Positions 26,533 to 35,321 are shown, counted from the first letter of the stretch. The stretch: 64,000 nucleotides of DNA from Spirochaeta isovalerica (GCF_014207565.1 NZ_JACHGJ010000006.1:186001-250000); one strand, 5' to 3'. The notes: generated by a model from the letters alone, not told the origin. Program-made: numbers and translations.

Positions 26533-26834
26533 GATTTGTTTCCTCAATTTTTACGCTTTAACAGATACATCTTTCCAGATTTCGACAGGTTATTTTTCTA
26601 TTTACGATTAAATGTTCCTGACAATCCCGTCATGTTAAGCGGTATTTCGTGCATTTTAGCGTTAACAGAGAGGGGGTGTAAAGACTCCGAAACCACCTAC
26701 GGAGGGGGGCGGGAGAGCTTTTTTATTATTTTTGACGAAATCCGGTAAAAAAACTTGACTAACCCTTATACTTTTGTAAACTATATTTAAAGTCTACAAA
26801 AAAGGTAGACATATAGTACATTAAGGATGGAAAA
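26533..26834. other. nadA-rrf2 intergenic region with one unexplained hairpin
   Basis: Divergent control region. Besides the rrf2 promoter it holds a purine-rich stretch with a small hairpin CTCCG/CGGAG (26685-26689, 26700-26704), a GGGGGCGGGAGAGC run and six T at 26720. No riboswitch class I know fits, and no ORF is convincing. Confidence 0.4.
26755..26818 (+). promoter_or_regulatory. rrf2-cysK-metY promoter and candidate operator
   Basis: TTGACT (26755-26760), 16 bases, TAAACT (26777-26782). Just downstream GTCTAC (26792-26797) and GTAGAC (26805-26810) form an inverted repeat. The outer bases ACTATAT (26781-26787) and ATATAGT (26811-26817) extend the dyad, with a five-base insertion in the left arm. 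A protein bound there would sit over the transcription start, as expected for autoregulation by the Rrf2 protein. Confidence 0.55.
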
Positions 26835-27269
26835 ATGAAATTATCAACCAGAAGCAGATACGCGGCCAGAGCCATAATCGAAATTGCCAAGCAGACAGGA
26901 GATAAACCTATTACACGAAAGAGTATCTGCGAGAGCCAGGAAATTTCCTCTTCCTACCTGGAAAACATTTTAATTGTACTGAAAAACCAGGGAATTATCA
27001 AAACCATCAGAGGCCCCAGGGGGGGATATGTTCTGGCAAAGGATCCGGAAGAAATTTCAATGTATGAAATAGTGAAAGCCTTTGAAGGTTCCATATCGGC
27101 CGTCCACTGTGTCGATGATCCCAAAAACTGCCCCCGGTATAAAGATTGTCCTACAAAAATCGTCTGGGAAGCTCTGATGAAATCCCAGAAAGACGTGCTC
27201 GATAGCTTTAATATAAAAGATCTCATGATGCGGAGCGAAAACCAAATAAGCCCGGAATACCTGATCTGA
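26835..27269 (+). CDS. Rrf2 family regulator, IscR-like cysteine set
   Basis: 144-residue winged-helix transcription factor. The N-terminus M-K-L-S-T-R-S-R-Y-A-A-R-A and the recognition region S-S-Y-L-E-N-I-L with the wing R-G-P-R-G-G-Y are typical of Rrf2. Three cysteines C92, C99 and C105 (spaced like C92/C98/C104 of IscR) could hold a [2Fe-2S] cluster; the sulphur regulator CymR lacks them. It is followed after 43 bases by cysK and then metY, so the probable job is matching cysteine and homocysteine synthesis to iron-sulphur or cysteine status. The dyad at its own promoter suggests autoregulation. Confidence 0.85.
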   Translation: MKLSTRSRYAARAIIEIAKQTGDKPITRKSICESQEISSSYLENILIVLKNQGIIKTIRGPRGGYVLAKDPEEISMYEIVKAFEGSISAVHCVDDPKNCPRYKDCPTKIVWEALMKSQKDVLDSFNIKDLMMRSENQISPEYLI

Positions 27270-27312
27270 AAACAAAAAAGTAAAATTGAATAAATATGTA
27301 AGAGGTATGTAA

Positions 27313-28227
27313 ATGAGAATATATGATGATATTACTCAGTTGGTGGGTCATACCCCGCTGGTCAGAATTAATTCTCTTTCCGATGAAAAGGGAAATGAAA
27401 TTATAGGGAAAATGGAATCTTTTAATCCATTGTCCAGTATCAAAGACAGAATCGCACTGGCTATGATTGAGCAGGCGGAAAAAGACGGAGTCCTGAAAAA
27501 AGGAGGATTGATTGTCGAGCCTACAAGTGGAAACACGGGAATCGGACTGGCCTATGTAGCGGCTGCGAGGGGATATAAGATCATATTGGTAATGCCTGAT
27601 ACCATGAGCATGGAGAGGCGAAATATACTTTCCGCTCTCGGAGCGGAACTCGTTCTGACCCCTGGTGCTACCGGAATGAAGGGAGCTATTGAAAAAGCGG
27701 GCGAAATCCTTAAAGACAATCCCGGCAGCTTCATGCCCCAGCAATTCGAAAATCCGGCAAACCCCCGGGTTCACAGAGAAACCACCGCAAGGGAAATTCT
27801 GGAAGACACCGATGGCAAAGTCGATTATTTTGTGGCGGGAATAGGAACAGGCGGAACCATAACGGGAAATGGAGAAACCCTTAAAAAAGAAATTCCCGGT
27901 ATAAAAATCATTGCAGTGGAGCCTTTCGGCTCTTCAGTTCTCTCGGGACTGTCTCCCGGTCCTCATAAAATACAGGGAATCGGCGCCGGATTTATTCCCA
28001 AAGTTCTCAACAGGGAGATCATCGACGAGATTGTAAGAATCTCATCCGACGAAGCTGCGGAAACAACGAGAAACGTGGCGAAGCGCGATGGGATATTTCT
28101 GGGAATTTCTGCCGGAGCGGCATTGGCCGCGGCAAAAAAGATCGCTGAAAAGGTCGAGGGCAAACGGATTGTCGTAATTCTTCCCGACAGCGGAGACCGT
28201 TACCTTTCCACATGGATATATAGCTGA
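27313..28227 (+). CDS. cysK: Cysteine synthase (O-acetylserine sulfhydrylase)
   Basis: PLP enzyme that makes cysteine from O-acetylserine and sulphide; 304 residues, normal. The PLP lysine is K44 in P-L-S-S-I-K-D-R-I-A; the substrate loop is E-P-T-S-G-N-T-G-I-G; the phosphate cup is G-I-G-T-G-G-T-I-T-G; the C-terminal P-D-S-G-D-R-Y-L-S-T is conserved. Second gene of the rrf2-cysK-metY unit, 20 bases from metY. Confidence 0.94.
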   Translation: MRIYDDITQLVGHTPLVRINSLSDEKGNEIIGKMESFNPLSSIKDRIALAMIEQAEKDGVLKKGGLIVEPTSGNTGIGLAYVAAARGYKIILVMPDTMSMERRNILSALGAELVLTPGATGMKGAIEKAGEILKDNPGSFMPQQFENPANPRVHRETTAREILEDTDGKVDYFVAGIGTGGTITGNGETLKKEIPGIKIIAVEPFGSSVLSGLSPGPHKIQGIGAGFIPKVLNREIIDEIVRISSDEAAETTRNVAKRDGIFLGISAGAALAAAKKIAEKVEGKRIVVILPDSGDRYLSTWIYS

Positions 28228-28247
28228 TAGCAGCTGAAGGAGACAAC

Positions 28248-29519
28248 ATGAGCTACCGATTTAATACAAAGGCCATACATTCGGGAAATTATACCGATGA
28301 GACCGGAGCCCGGGCCGTACCGATTCATAGAACAAGCGCCTATCTCTTCCGCGATGCGGAGCACGCCGCAAATCTTTTCGCTCTTAAGGAACTGGGTAAT
28401 ATTTATACCCGTCTCCAGAATCCCACGCAGGATGTTCTGGAGAAGAGAGTCGCCGATCTTGAAGGCGGCGCGGCTGCGCTGGCCCTCGCATCAGGGACAT
28501 CGGCGATTTTCTATACGGTCATAAATACCTGCGCGATGGGAGATGAAGTCGTTGCGGCTGTTAATCTCTACGGCGGAACTTTCACTATGTTCAAGGATAT
28601 CCTTCCCGGATTGGGTATAAAGGTCAGGTTCGTAAATCCCGTCAAACCTGAAGAGTTCGAAGAGGCCATTAACGAAAAAACCCGATTGCTCTATACGGAA
28701 GTGATTGGAAATCCGTCGCTTGATGTGGCTTCCATCAAAGATATTGCCGCCATTGCCGATAGACACAAAATTCCTCTAGCCGTGGATTCCACTTTTACCA
28801 CGCCATACCATATCCGCCCTCTGGAGCATGGAGCGCATATCGTTATCCATTCTCTGACTAAATGGATGGGCGGACATGGGACAGGGATTGGTGGAATCGT
28901 AGTGGACGGGGGAAAATTCGACTGGTCTGACAGCCGTTTTAAACTCTATCATGATCCGGAGCCTTCCTATCACGACTTGAGATTCGGTCATGATCTGGGA
29001 GAATTGCAGCCGCTGGCTTTCATTCTCCGCATGAGGCTGATTCCGCTGCGTAATCTGGGAGCCTGCATCAGTCCCGATAACGCCTGGATATTTCTCCAGG
29101 GCCTGGAGACGCTGGCTCTGAGAATGGAGAGACACAGTTCCAATGCTCTCGCCATTGCGCGATACCTGAAAAAGCATCCCAAGGTCGCCTGGGTCCGTTA
29201 TCCGGGTCTGGAAGACGACCCTGCATACAAAACAGCTTCGAAGGAACTGGAAAACGGCTTCGGGGGCATGGTTGTCTTCGGTGTGAAAGAAGGACGGGAA
29301 GGAGGGGAGAAATTCATTAACAGCCTGAAACTCTTCTCCCATCTTGCCAATGTGGGTGATGCGAAAAGCCTCGCCATACATCCTGCGAGCACGACCCATT
29401 CCCAGCTTTCCGAAGAAGATCTGGAGAAGGGTAGCATAGGGGCCGATCTGATCAGATTATCCGTCGGGATCGAGCATATTGACGATCTTATGGAAGATCT
29501 GGATCAGGCTTTGGGCTGA
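28248..29519 (+). CDS. metY: O-acetylhomoserine sulfhydrylase (Cys/Met metabolism PLP enzyme)
   Basis: Direct sulphhydrylation of O-acetylhomoserine to homocysteine; 423 residues, the length of MetY rather than MetB or MetC (about 390). Family segments: I-H-S-G near the start, Y-T-R-L-Q-N-P-T with the PLP-phosphate Tyr and Arg, S-G-T-S-A-I, A-V-D-S-T-F-T-T-P-Y, and the Schiff-base Lys in H-S-L-T-K-W-M-G-G-H-G. A GAAGGAG site precedes ATG 28248. Last gene of the unit, with a strong terminator after it. Confidence 0.92.
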   Translation: MSYRFNTKAIHSGNYTDETGARAVPIHRTSAYLFRDAEHAANLFALKELGNIYTRLQNPTQDVLEKRVADLEGGAAALALASGTSAIFYTVINTCAMGDEVVAAVNLYGGTFTMFKDILPGLGIKVRFVNPVKPEEFEEAINEKTRLLYTEVIGNPSLDVASIKDIAAIADRHKIPLAVDSTFTTPYHIRPLEHGAHIVIHSLTKWMGGHGTGIGGIVVDGGKFDWSDSRFKLYHDPEPSYHDLRFGHDLGELQPLAFILRMRLIPLRNLGACISPDNAWIFLQGLETLALRMERHSSNALAIARYLKKHPKVAWVRYPGLEDDPAYKTASKELENGFGGMVVFGVKEGREGGEKFINSLKLFSHLANVGDAKSLAIHPASTTHSQLSEEDLEKGSIGADLIRLSVGIEHIDDLMEDLDQALG

Positions 29520-29527
29520 ATAATAAA

Positions 29528-29563
29528 AAAGGGCTGATTTTTCAGCCCTTTCTGTTTTTTTTT
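29528..29563 (+). terminator. Intrinsic terminator of the rrf2-cysK-metY unit
   Basis: AAAGGGCTGA (29528-29537), loop TTTT, TCAGCCCTTT (29542-29551), then a T9 tract (29555-29563). The best stand-alone terminator in the window. Confidence 0.93.
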
Positions 29564-29567
29564 GTTA

Positions 29568-29573
29568 TATAAT
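29568..29573 (+). promoter_or_regulatory. Possible -10 of the STAS gene
   Basis: A perfect TATAAT ends seven bases before the ATG at 29581, wedged directly behind the metY terminator. No -35 is recognisable and no ribosome site lies between, so a leaderless start is possible. Confidence 0.4.
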
Positions 29574-29580
29574 CTTAAAT

Positions 29581-29910
29581 ATGAAAGTTGCAGAAAAAAA
29601 CGGAATCAGAATTATCACATTGGAAACAGATCATCTCGATGCGCTAAATTCCGATGAAATCAAAAAGAACATGATTTCAAACAGTGAAGGTGCGGAGAAA
29701 GTCATACTCAACCTCGGGAAAATCACTTTTGTCGATAGTTCCGGCCTGGGAGCTATCCTGACAGTCTTTCGACATATCGGGAGTCTGAAAGGCAGCATGG
29801 TTATTGCCGAACCCAGAGAATCGGTCAAGGTTCTATTCAAACTCGTCCGATTGTCCCATATGATCAAAGTCTTTGATACGGAGAGCGAAGCTTTAGCACA
29901 TTTTCAATGA
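29581..29910 (+). CDS. STAS-domain anti-sigma factor antagonist
   Basis: 109-residue SpoIIAA/RsbV-type protein. The STAS core carries F-V-D-S-S-G-L-G-A (50-58), with the serine (S53/S54) that is phosphorylated by an anti-sigma kinase and dephosphorylated by a PP2C-type phosphatase. It overlaps by four bases (ATGA) the next gene, which contains both kinase-like and phosphatase domains. Family knowledge predicts that the unphosphorylated form releases a sigma factor or other client from its inhibitor. The client is not encoded in the window. Confidence 0.87.
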   Translation: MKVAEKNGIRIITLETDHLDALNSDEIKKNMISNSEGAEKVILNLGKITFVDSSGLGAILTVFRHIGSLKGSMVIAEPRESVKVLFKLVRLSHMIKVFDTESEALAHFQ

Positions 29911-32060
29911 GAAAAGGCCGTAGAGATTTTAACATAGCTCTTAAATCTCATGTGGGGAGGCAGATGTTTACATCGGTCCCTCTGTTTATCATTTTTCTCT
30001 GTTTTATTTTTCTTCTTCAGACAGTTTTCTTTTATTTCTATGAACTGAATGAAAAGGGGTTCTATCCTCTTTTGGTATCTTTAGCGGGATTGATTGGTTT
30101 CTTTCCGGTTTCTTTTTTTCTTAAGAGAAAATCTCATTTCAACCATTACGCCCTTGTCAGCTTTCTCCTGCTTTTCTTTTTTTATTTTATCCAACTTTTT
30201 CTGATGGTTTTCTTTCAAATCCGTTATTTATGGAGCCTTCTTCTTCTGGTCCAGATCCTTTCGAGTTACTATATGCTGAGTAACCGTTATTTTTACTTTT
30301 TTACCTTTTTCAACGGATTTGTATACTCATGGTATTTTTTAATCTATTTTACGAAGGGGTCCTCTCTCGATTCGCTCCTGGCCATGGTTTTTGCCCTGTT
30401 TCTTTCGCTATTGATTCATTGCGACAGGCGTAATGCGCTGACAACATTGGCCGATTCCTATGAAAAACAGAAAGAGATTAACAATCGTTTCAGACAGCTG
30501 GAAGAAAACATCAGCCAGGTCTTCCTGCTCACATCCACTGATATGCAGCAGATATTCTACGTCAGTTCCGCTTTTGAAGACCTGGTTAAGATTTCCCGCG
30601 AGGAGTTTATCAAAAATCCTTCCATCTGGCGGGAGTTTATCTTTCAGGGAGACAAACTCCGAGTTGATCTGGAAATAGAGACGGTTATACAAGAGCGTAA
30701 TGCCCGGGAGTTCGATTGCCGGATCGATAGTCATGAGGGGCTGATCTGGCTTCGCTTTCAGATTTACCCGGTTAAGTCGGAGCTTTCTGTCGGTATCGAC
30801 CGCTTCGCCATTATTGTAGATGACATTACCGAAAGCAAAATGGCTGAACTGAAACTGGCTGAGGCCCGTTCTCTCGATGGTGAAATGGCAGCCCGCATTC
30901 AGAGAAATCTTCTTTTTTCCGATTTTGATATTCCCATCGAAGGCGTTGACGGCGCGGCCGAATCCATTCCTTCTCTGGATGTCGGGGGAGACTTCTATGA
31001 TATTTACAATTTCTCTCCCCATATGGTGGACCTCATTATTGCCGATGTTATGGGAAAGGGAAGGATTGCCGCTATGCTGGGCGCGGCATCTAAAAGCGCA
31101 TTTATGAAAGCCAGGCTTGATCTTTCTGTTAAATATCAGGAAGTGCCTCCCATAGACAGGATTGTCTCGGAGACATCCCGCTCCATATCCGGCGAACTTA
31201 TGCAGATGGGAAAATTCATCACTCTTCAATATGCCAGACTGGATATGGAAAAGGAAATTTTTGAGTTTGTCGATAAAGGACACACAAGCATCCTGCACTA
31301 TTCGGCGAGGCTGAAATGTTTCTGGTCCCTGAAAGGATGGAACATGCCCATAGGGTTCAATCCTGAAGAGAAGGAGATCCTGAGCGTTGTACCTGTTGAA
31401 CAAGGGGATCTCTTCTTTTTATATTCCGATGGAATCATAGAAGCCGAAAATGCCGAAGGGGAACAGTTCGGCGAAAGACGTCTTATATATTTGTTGAAAA
31501 ACAGCATTCATCTCACTTCAAGCCAGATCATCAATAAAATAAAAAACATCATTTTCCATTACTCCTGTGCCGACAGTTATTCCGATGATATTACCTGTAT
31601 AGCTTTGAAAACAGTGCAGGTGAAACAACACGTATCTCTCAAAAACATTATCCTCGAAGGCCGACGCGAGTCGCTGAAAACTCTTAGATCTTTTACGGCG
31701 GATTTTCTCAGAAGTGAATTTCCCGGTATTGAAAAAGATACGCATGACGCTGTAATAATCGCTCTCAACGAAGCTGTTGCCAATGTCATCGAGCATAATT
31801 ATGAGAAAGATCCGGAGCTCGAGGGCCGGGAAATATATCTGACAGCGGAACGGAAGGGGAATTCCTCATTTTTCCGTTTGTTCTGGGATGGCCGGGAGTT
31901 CGACTGGTCCGTTCTCAAAGCTCCCGATCTGAGTGAGTTGAAAAGCGGTGGATACGGAGTTTCGCTAATGAAGGAAATTATGGATTCCATAAGCTACTCC
32001 GCCAATATTGACGGAGTTCAGCAGCTCATAATGGTCAAAGATATTCTGTCAGCGAAATGA
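29907..32060 (+). CDS. Membrane PP2C phosphatase fused to an RsbW-like ATPase domain
   Basis: 717-residue partner-switch regulator. Residues 1-170 contain six or so hydrophobic helices, very rich in Phe and Leu. A coiled segment and a PAS-like region follow (about 195-310). Residues about 330-560 are a SpoIIE/RsbU phosphatase: D-V-G-G-D-F-Y-D, I-A-D-V-M-G-K-G-R, and Y-S-D-D-I-T with metal Asp. Residues about 590-717 are a HATPase_c_2 domain: A-L-N-E-A-V-A-N-V-I-E-H-N (N box) and G-G-Y-G-V-S-L-M (G2 box). Phosphatase and kinase-like functions for the same STAS target are usually separate proteins, here joined. The 3' end overlaps the convergent EEP gene by 12 bases. Confidence 0.88.
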   Translation: MRKGRRDFNIALKSHVGRQMFTSVPLFIIFLCFIFLLQTVFFYFYELNEKGFYPLLVSLAGLIGFFPVSFFLKRKSHFNHYALVSFLLLFFFYFIQLFLMVFFQIRYLWSLLLLVQILSSYYMLSNRYFYFFTFFNGFVYSWYFLIYFTKGSSLDSLLAMVFALFLSLLIHCDRRNALTTLADSYEKQKEINNRFRQLEENISQVFLLTSTDMQQIFYVSSAFEDLVKISREEFIKNPSIWREFIFQGDKLRVDLEIETVIQERNAREFDCRIDSHEGLIWLRFQIYPVKSELSVGIDRFAIIVDDITESKMAELKLAEARSLDGEMAARIQRNLLFSDFDIPIEGVDGAAESIPSLDVGGDFYDIYNFSPHMVDLIIADVMGKGRIAAMLGAASKSAFMKARLDLSVKYQEVPPIDRIVSETSRSISGELMQMGKFITLQYARLDMEKEIFEFVDKGHTSILHYSARLKCFWSLKGWNMPIGFNPEEKEILSVVPVEQGDLFFLYSDGIIEAENAEGEQFGERRLIYLLKNSIHLTSSQIINKIKNIIFHYSCADSYSDDITCIALKTVQVKQHVSLKNIILEGRRESLKTLRSFTADFLRSEFPGIEKDTHDAVIIALNEAVANVIEHNYEKDPELEGREIYLTAERKGNSSFFRLFWDGREFDWSVLKAPDLSELKSGGYGVSLMKEIMDSISYSANIDGVQQLIMVKDILSAK

Positions 32061-33107
32061 AACTTCCAGACGGAGGGGGTTGTGATCTGTGTGTTTAAAA
32101 TTCAGATCGATTGTATTTATGCTTTTCAGCTCCAGGTTGGGAGACAGGAGAAAGCCGTCGATGACCGTCGTAAAGGTTTCGCCCGCTTTGTAGGGAGCGG
32201 CCAGAGAGCGGTTGGTCGGAGTTGAGCGGTCGGCGCCCCAGGTCCATCCTTCCATCTGCCAGTCCGGGGGGAGGGGCTGATAGAAATCCGGAGCTTTTTC
32301 CTCTGATTTAAAGGTCGCTCCGTCCGTACCGGGCATATAACTGTTCCAGTCTCCCCCGATAATGACATATTTTCCATCGCCATACTCTTTTTCCGCCAGA
32401 TCTTTGAGAAATTTCAACTGATCTTTTTTGAGGAATCCGCCTTTGTCATAAGCGGACAAGTGGGCATTGATAAAGACGACTTCTTTGCCGCCTGATACTG
32501 TTGCGGTTGAAACAAGGAGGCAGCGGTCGAGAAAGAAGACGCTTTTCGGCCACTTGTAGTTTCCCGGAAGAGAATATCTCAGGGACTGCGAAAAAGGAAA
32601 TCGAGAAAAAAGAGCCAGCCCTGATAATACGGAACCGTATTGCGTTCCCACGATTGTCGGGGAGGGAATATATTTAACTTTATAATTGGGGGCGAAAGTC
32701 CGGTTATATCCAGCGAGAAGTTCCGCCGTGATTTCATACTGATCATTTTTGTAGGAACGGGTGCTCTTTCTATCCATTTCCTGAAAAAAGTAGACATCTG
32801 CAGTATTTTTTCTGATAAAGGTCTCGATTCCCTGCCAGTTGGTCAGATATTCAGCTTCCGGGGCTCTTACCCCGGTGCCCCCATCCATAAAAAAATCCAT
32901 ATTTTCACCGAGACCCCCATAACCGAGGTTCCAGTTTATGATCGTAAGACTTTCACTTGTTCGGGGCGATTGACCCTGGTTTGTCATTTCCGCGGAAGTT
33001 ATTAAATCTGGTCTGTAATCCGTTATGGTCAGCCAGAGAACCAGGCCTCCGAGAATTATCACCAGAGAAACAATTGTGTAAACGATTATTAATAGTATTT
33101 TTTTCAT
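32049..33107 (-). CDS. Endonuclease/exonuclease/phosphatase (EEP) superfamily protein, membrane-anchored
   Basis: 352 residues. A single N-terminal helix (L-L-I-I-V-Y-T-I-V-S-L-V-I-I-L-G) anchors or exports it. The EEP fold shows I-I-N-W-N-L-G-Y-G, Y-F-F-Q-E-M-D with metal Glu, F-I-N-A-H-L-S, I-I-G-G-D-W-N-S and the terminal T-D-H-N-P catalytic Asp-His. The family includes DNases, sphingomyelinases and inositol phosphatases; the extracytoplasmic location favours a phosphoesterase or extracellular nuclease. Substrate unknown. A leaderless promoter lies directly upstream. Confidence 0.8.
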   Translation of the reverse strand: MKKILLIIVYTIVSLVIILGGLVLWLTITDYRPDLITSAEMTNQGQSPRTSESLTIINWNLGYGGLGENMDFFMDGGTGVRAPEAEYLTNWQGIETFIRKNTADVYFFQEMDRKSTRSYKNDQYEITAELLAGYNRTFAPNYKVKYIPSPTIVGTQYGSVLSGLALFSRFPFSQSLRYSLPGNYKWPKSVFFLDRCLLVSTATVSGGKEVVFINAHLSAYDKGGFLKKDQLKFLKDLAEKEYGDGKYVIIGGDWNSYMPGTDGATFKSEEKAPDFYQPLPPDWQMEGWTWGADRSTPTNRSLAAPYKAGETFTTVIDGFLLSPNLELKSINTIDLNFKHTDHNPLRLEVSFR

Positions 33108-33113
33108 TGTTTA

Positions 33114-33143
33114 ATTATTCTTCTCTCCACCTGAAGATGTCAA
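33114..33143 (-). promoter_or_regulatory. EEP gene promoter, leaderless arrangement
   Basis: Minus strand: consensus TTGACA (33143-33138), 18 bases, AATAAT (33119-33114), six bases, ATG 33107. A GGAGAG in the spacer is too far from the ATG to serve as a ribosome site. Confidence 0.7.
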
Positions 33144-33194
33144 CTTAAATCGAAATGGACTAAAATAGGGCTATTGGTAATAAAGGAGACGATT

Positions 33195-33902
33195 ATGAGT
33201 GTGCATATCGGGGCGGAAAAAGGATCAATTGCGGAAACGGTGCTTATGCCCGGCGATCCGCTGAGAGCCCGTTTCATAGCGGAAAAATTTCTCGAAAACA
33301 CTGAATGCTACAACGAAGTGCGGGGAATGTATGGTTATACAGGTCTCTATAAAGGAAAAGCGGTTTCCGTTCAGGGATCGGGCATGGGGCAGGCTTCCCT
33401 GTCAATCTATACGAATGAGCTCATTTGTGATTACGGTGTTAAAAATCTGATTCGCGTCGGATCTTGCGGATCCTATCATGAACATGTGAAAGTCAGGGAC
33501 CTGGTTATCGCCATGAGCGCTTCAACAGATTCGGCTATGAACAGAGAGAGATTTAACGGGAATTTTTATGCGCCCACTGCAGATTATCACCTGTTTAAAA
33601 CAATGACAGCTCAGGCGGATGAAATGGGGATGACATATCATGCGGGCAATATCCTGGCGACCGATACTTTCTACCACGATGATCCTGAGCACTGGAAAAA
33701 ATGGGCTGATTTCGGTGTTCTGGCAGTGGAAATGGAATCGGCGGCCCTTTACACCCTGGCGGCGAAGCACGGGGCAAGGGCTCTTACCATATGTACTGTG
33801 AGCGACAATCTGGCGACAGGAGAGTTCACTTCGTCGGAGGAAAGAGAGACTTCTTTTACAGAGATGATGAAACTGGCTCTGGAGACTGCCTTTAAACTTT
33901 AA
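33195..33902 (+). CDS. deoD: Purine nucleoside phosphorylase, DeoD type
   Basis: Phosphorolysis of purine (deoxy)nucleosides to free base and (deoxy)ribose 1-phosphate; 235 residues from ATG 33195 behind AAAGGAG. Signature stretches: [11 protein letters not shown] (phosphate site), [25 protein letters not shown] and V-S-D-N with the catalytic Asp. This fits the hexameric low-molecular-weight class. Convergent with rpiB; the two act on neighbouring steps of nucleoside sugar salvage. Confidence 0.94.
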   Translation: MSVHIGAEKGSIAETVLMPGDPLRARFIAEKFLENTECYNEVRGMYGYTGLYKGKAVSVQGSGMGQASLSIYTNELICDYGVKNLIRVGSCGSYHEHVKVRDLVIAMSASTDSAMNRERFNGNFYAPTADYHLFKTMTAQADEMGMTYHAGNILATDTFYHDDPEHWKKWADFGVLAVEMESAALYTLAAKHGARALTICTVSDNLATGEFTSSEERETSFTEMMKLALETAFKL

Positions 33903-33921
33903 ATAAAAGCTATTGGAGTTA

Positions 33922-33949
33922 GACCCGCCTTCCAATATGGAAGCGGGTC
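33922..33949. terminator. Bidirectional hairpin between deoD and rpiB
   Basis: GACCCGC-C-TTCCA (33922-33934) pairs with TGGAAGCGGGTC (33938-33949) with one bulged C. It serves both convergent genes; a loose T-rich stretch follows on the plus strand (33960-33965). Confidence 0.65.
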
Positions 33950-33958
33950 AGCATCGGC

Positions 33959-34402
33959 TTATTTTTCCAGATCCATGATTTTGTCGACTCGCCTGTCGTG
34001 GCGACCGCCTTCAAAATCAGTTTCCATGAATTTATCAATCATATCGGTAACCGAATCCTTATAAGCAATTCTACCGCCGAATGCGATCACATTGGCGTTA
34101 TTATGAAGTTTGCTCATTTCCGCAGCGAACAGATCCTGAGGGAGCGCGCAGCGGATGCCGTCTATTTTATTGGCTGAAATGGAAATCCCTATACCGGTTC
34201 CACAGAGCAGAATCCCGAATTTATAATCTCCCGCCAGCAGTTCCCTGCAAAGCTCTTCCGCTTTATCGGGATAGTCAACGGCTTCTTCTTCTCCGACTCC
34301 GAGGTCTTTCACCTCAAAACCTTTTCCTGTTAGATGAGCTACAATTGCATTTTTCAATTCCACGGCGCCGTGGTCGTTTCCAATTATTATCGTTTCAGAC
34401 AT
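33959..34402 (-). CDS. rpiB: Ribose-5-phosphate isomerase B
   Basis: Interconverts ribose 5-phosphate and ribulose 5-phosphate; 147 residues from ATG 34402, with AGGAAAGGA before it. Conserved: I-G-N-D-H-G-A-V-E-L-K at the N-terminus, D-Y-P-D-K-A, G-I-L-L-C-G-T-G-I-G-I-S-I-S-A-N-K with the catalytic Cys, and H-N-N-A-N-V-I-A-F-G-G-R. The C-terminal G-G-R-H-D-R-R-V fits RpiB rather than the galactose isomerase LacA/B. An upstream in-frame ATG would add 12 residues but lacks a ribosome site. Confidence 0.93.
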   Translation of the reverse strand: MSETIIIGNDHGAVELKNAIVAHLTGKGFEVKDLGVGEEEAVDYPDKAEELCRELLAGDYKFGILLCGTGIGISISANKIDGIRCALPQDLFAAEMSKLHNNANVIAFGGRIAYKDSVTDMIDKFMETDFEGGRHDRRVDKIMDLEK

Positions 34403-34622
34403 ATTATTCCTTTCCTGTTCAATATATAAAAAATACAATCTTTTTCGAATATAATTAATACTGCGAAAAGGAAGTTTTTTCTTTTTTACCGGTTGATCCA
34501 GTCATTATCTCTTTCGAAGAACAGCTCGATAATTCACTCAGATAAAATCTGTAACTTTTCGGATGCCATTTCCTTTATTAAGTAGTATATTTTGAACGAA
34601 AACAATACAGGAGCTGTGTCTT

Positions 34623-35321
34623 ATGAACGAAAATTATGCTTATGCCGAACAGAGTGCTGTTCGCGAAAGAACCATATTAAAGAATGTCTATGTGTGGATG
34701 TCCGCGGGACTGTTTCTGACGGCAGTGGTCGCCAGGATGTTTGTCCAGACGAGATTGTTTGTTCCCCTGATTTCAAACCAGTTTCTCTTCTTCGGCTTGA
34801 TAATTGCCGAACTGTTTCTGGTCATCCGTCTCTCTTCCAGAATCATGACTATGTCCGTCGCCCAGGCTGCCGGTACATTCGCCGCTTATTCGATTCTGAA
34901 TGGGGTTACTCTGTCCACGATATTCGTGGCATACCGGATCGGAACCATCTACACGGCCTTCTTTGTAACGGCAGGAACTTTCGGCGTTATGAGCCTCTGG
35001 GCTTTAACGACAAAAAGAGATCTTTCCGGACTGGGGCATTTTCTCATGATGGGACTGATCGGAATCATTATTGCTTCGCTGGTTAATTTTTTCATCGGCA
35101 GCACATCTCTCTATTACATGATTTCCTATGCCGGCGTGGCCATATTTACTCTCCTTACAGCCTACGATACCCAGAAGATCAAAGTTATGAGCAGACAGAT
35201 GAGTTACTCCGTCGATGAAGCAACCTATACGAGAATTTCCATTATGTGTGCTCTCCGGCTTTATCTGGATTTCATAAATATGTTCCTCTTCATCCTGAGA
35301 ATCATGGGTAGACGAAATTAA
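34623..35321 (+). CDS. Bax inhibitor-1 family membrane protein (YbhL/YccA type)
   Basis: 232-residue integral membrane protein with seven hydrophobic helices and the charged C-terminus of the BI-1/TMBIM family. Family segments: V-Y-V-W-M-S-A-G-L-F-L-T-A, A-A-Y-S-I-L-N-G-V-T-L-S, T-A-Y-D-T-Q-K-I-K and A-L-R-L-Y-L-D-F-I-N-M-F-L. Relatives are pH-sensitive calcium leak channels or modulators of the FtsH protease; the role here is unknown. CAGGAG precedes the ATG. It overlaps the M18 peptidase gene by one base. Confidence 0.88.
   Translation: MNENYAYAEQSAVRERTILKNVYVWMSAGLFLTAVVARMFVQTRLFVPLISNQFLFFGLIIAELFLVIRLSSRIMTMSVAQAAGTFAAYSILNGVTLSTIFVAYRIGTIYTAFFVTAGTFGVMSLWALTTKRDLSGLGHFLMMGLIGIIIASLVNFFIGSTSLYYMISYAGVAIFTLLTAYDTQKIKVMSRQMSYSVDEATYTRISIMCALRLYLDFINMFLFILRIMGRRN

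Noticed and set aside
30408-31403. A 331-residue minus-strand frame
   Set aside because: Antisense to the phosphatase domain of the partner-switch protein, which is supported by metal-binding motifs.
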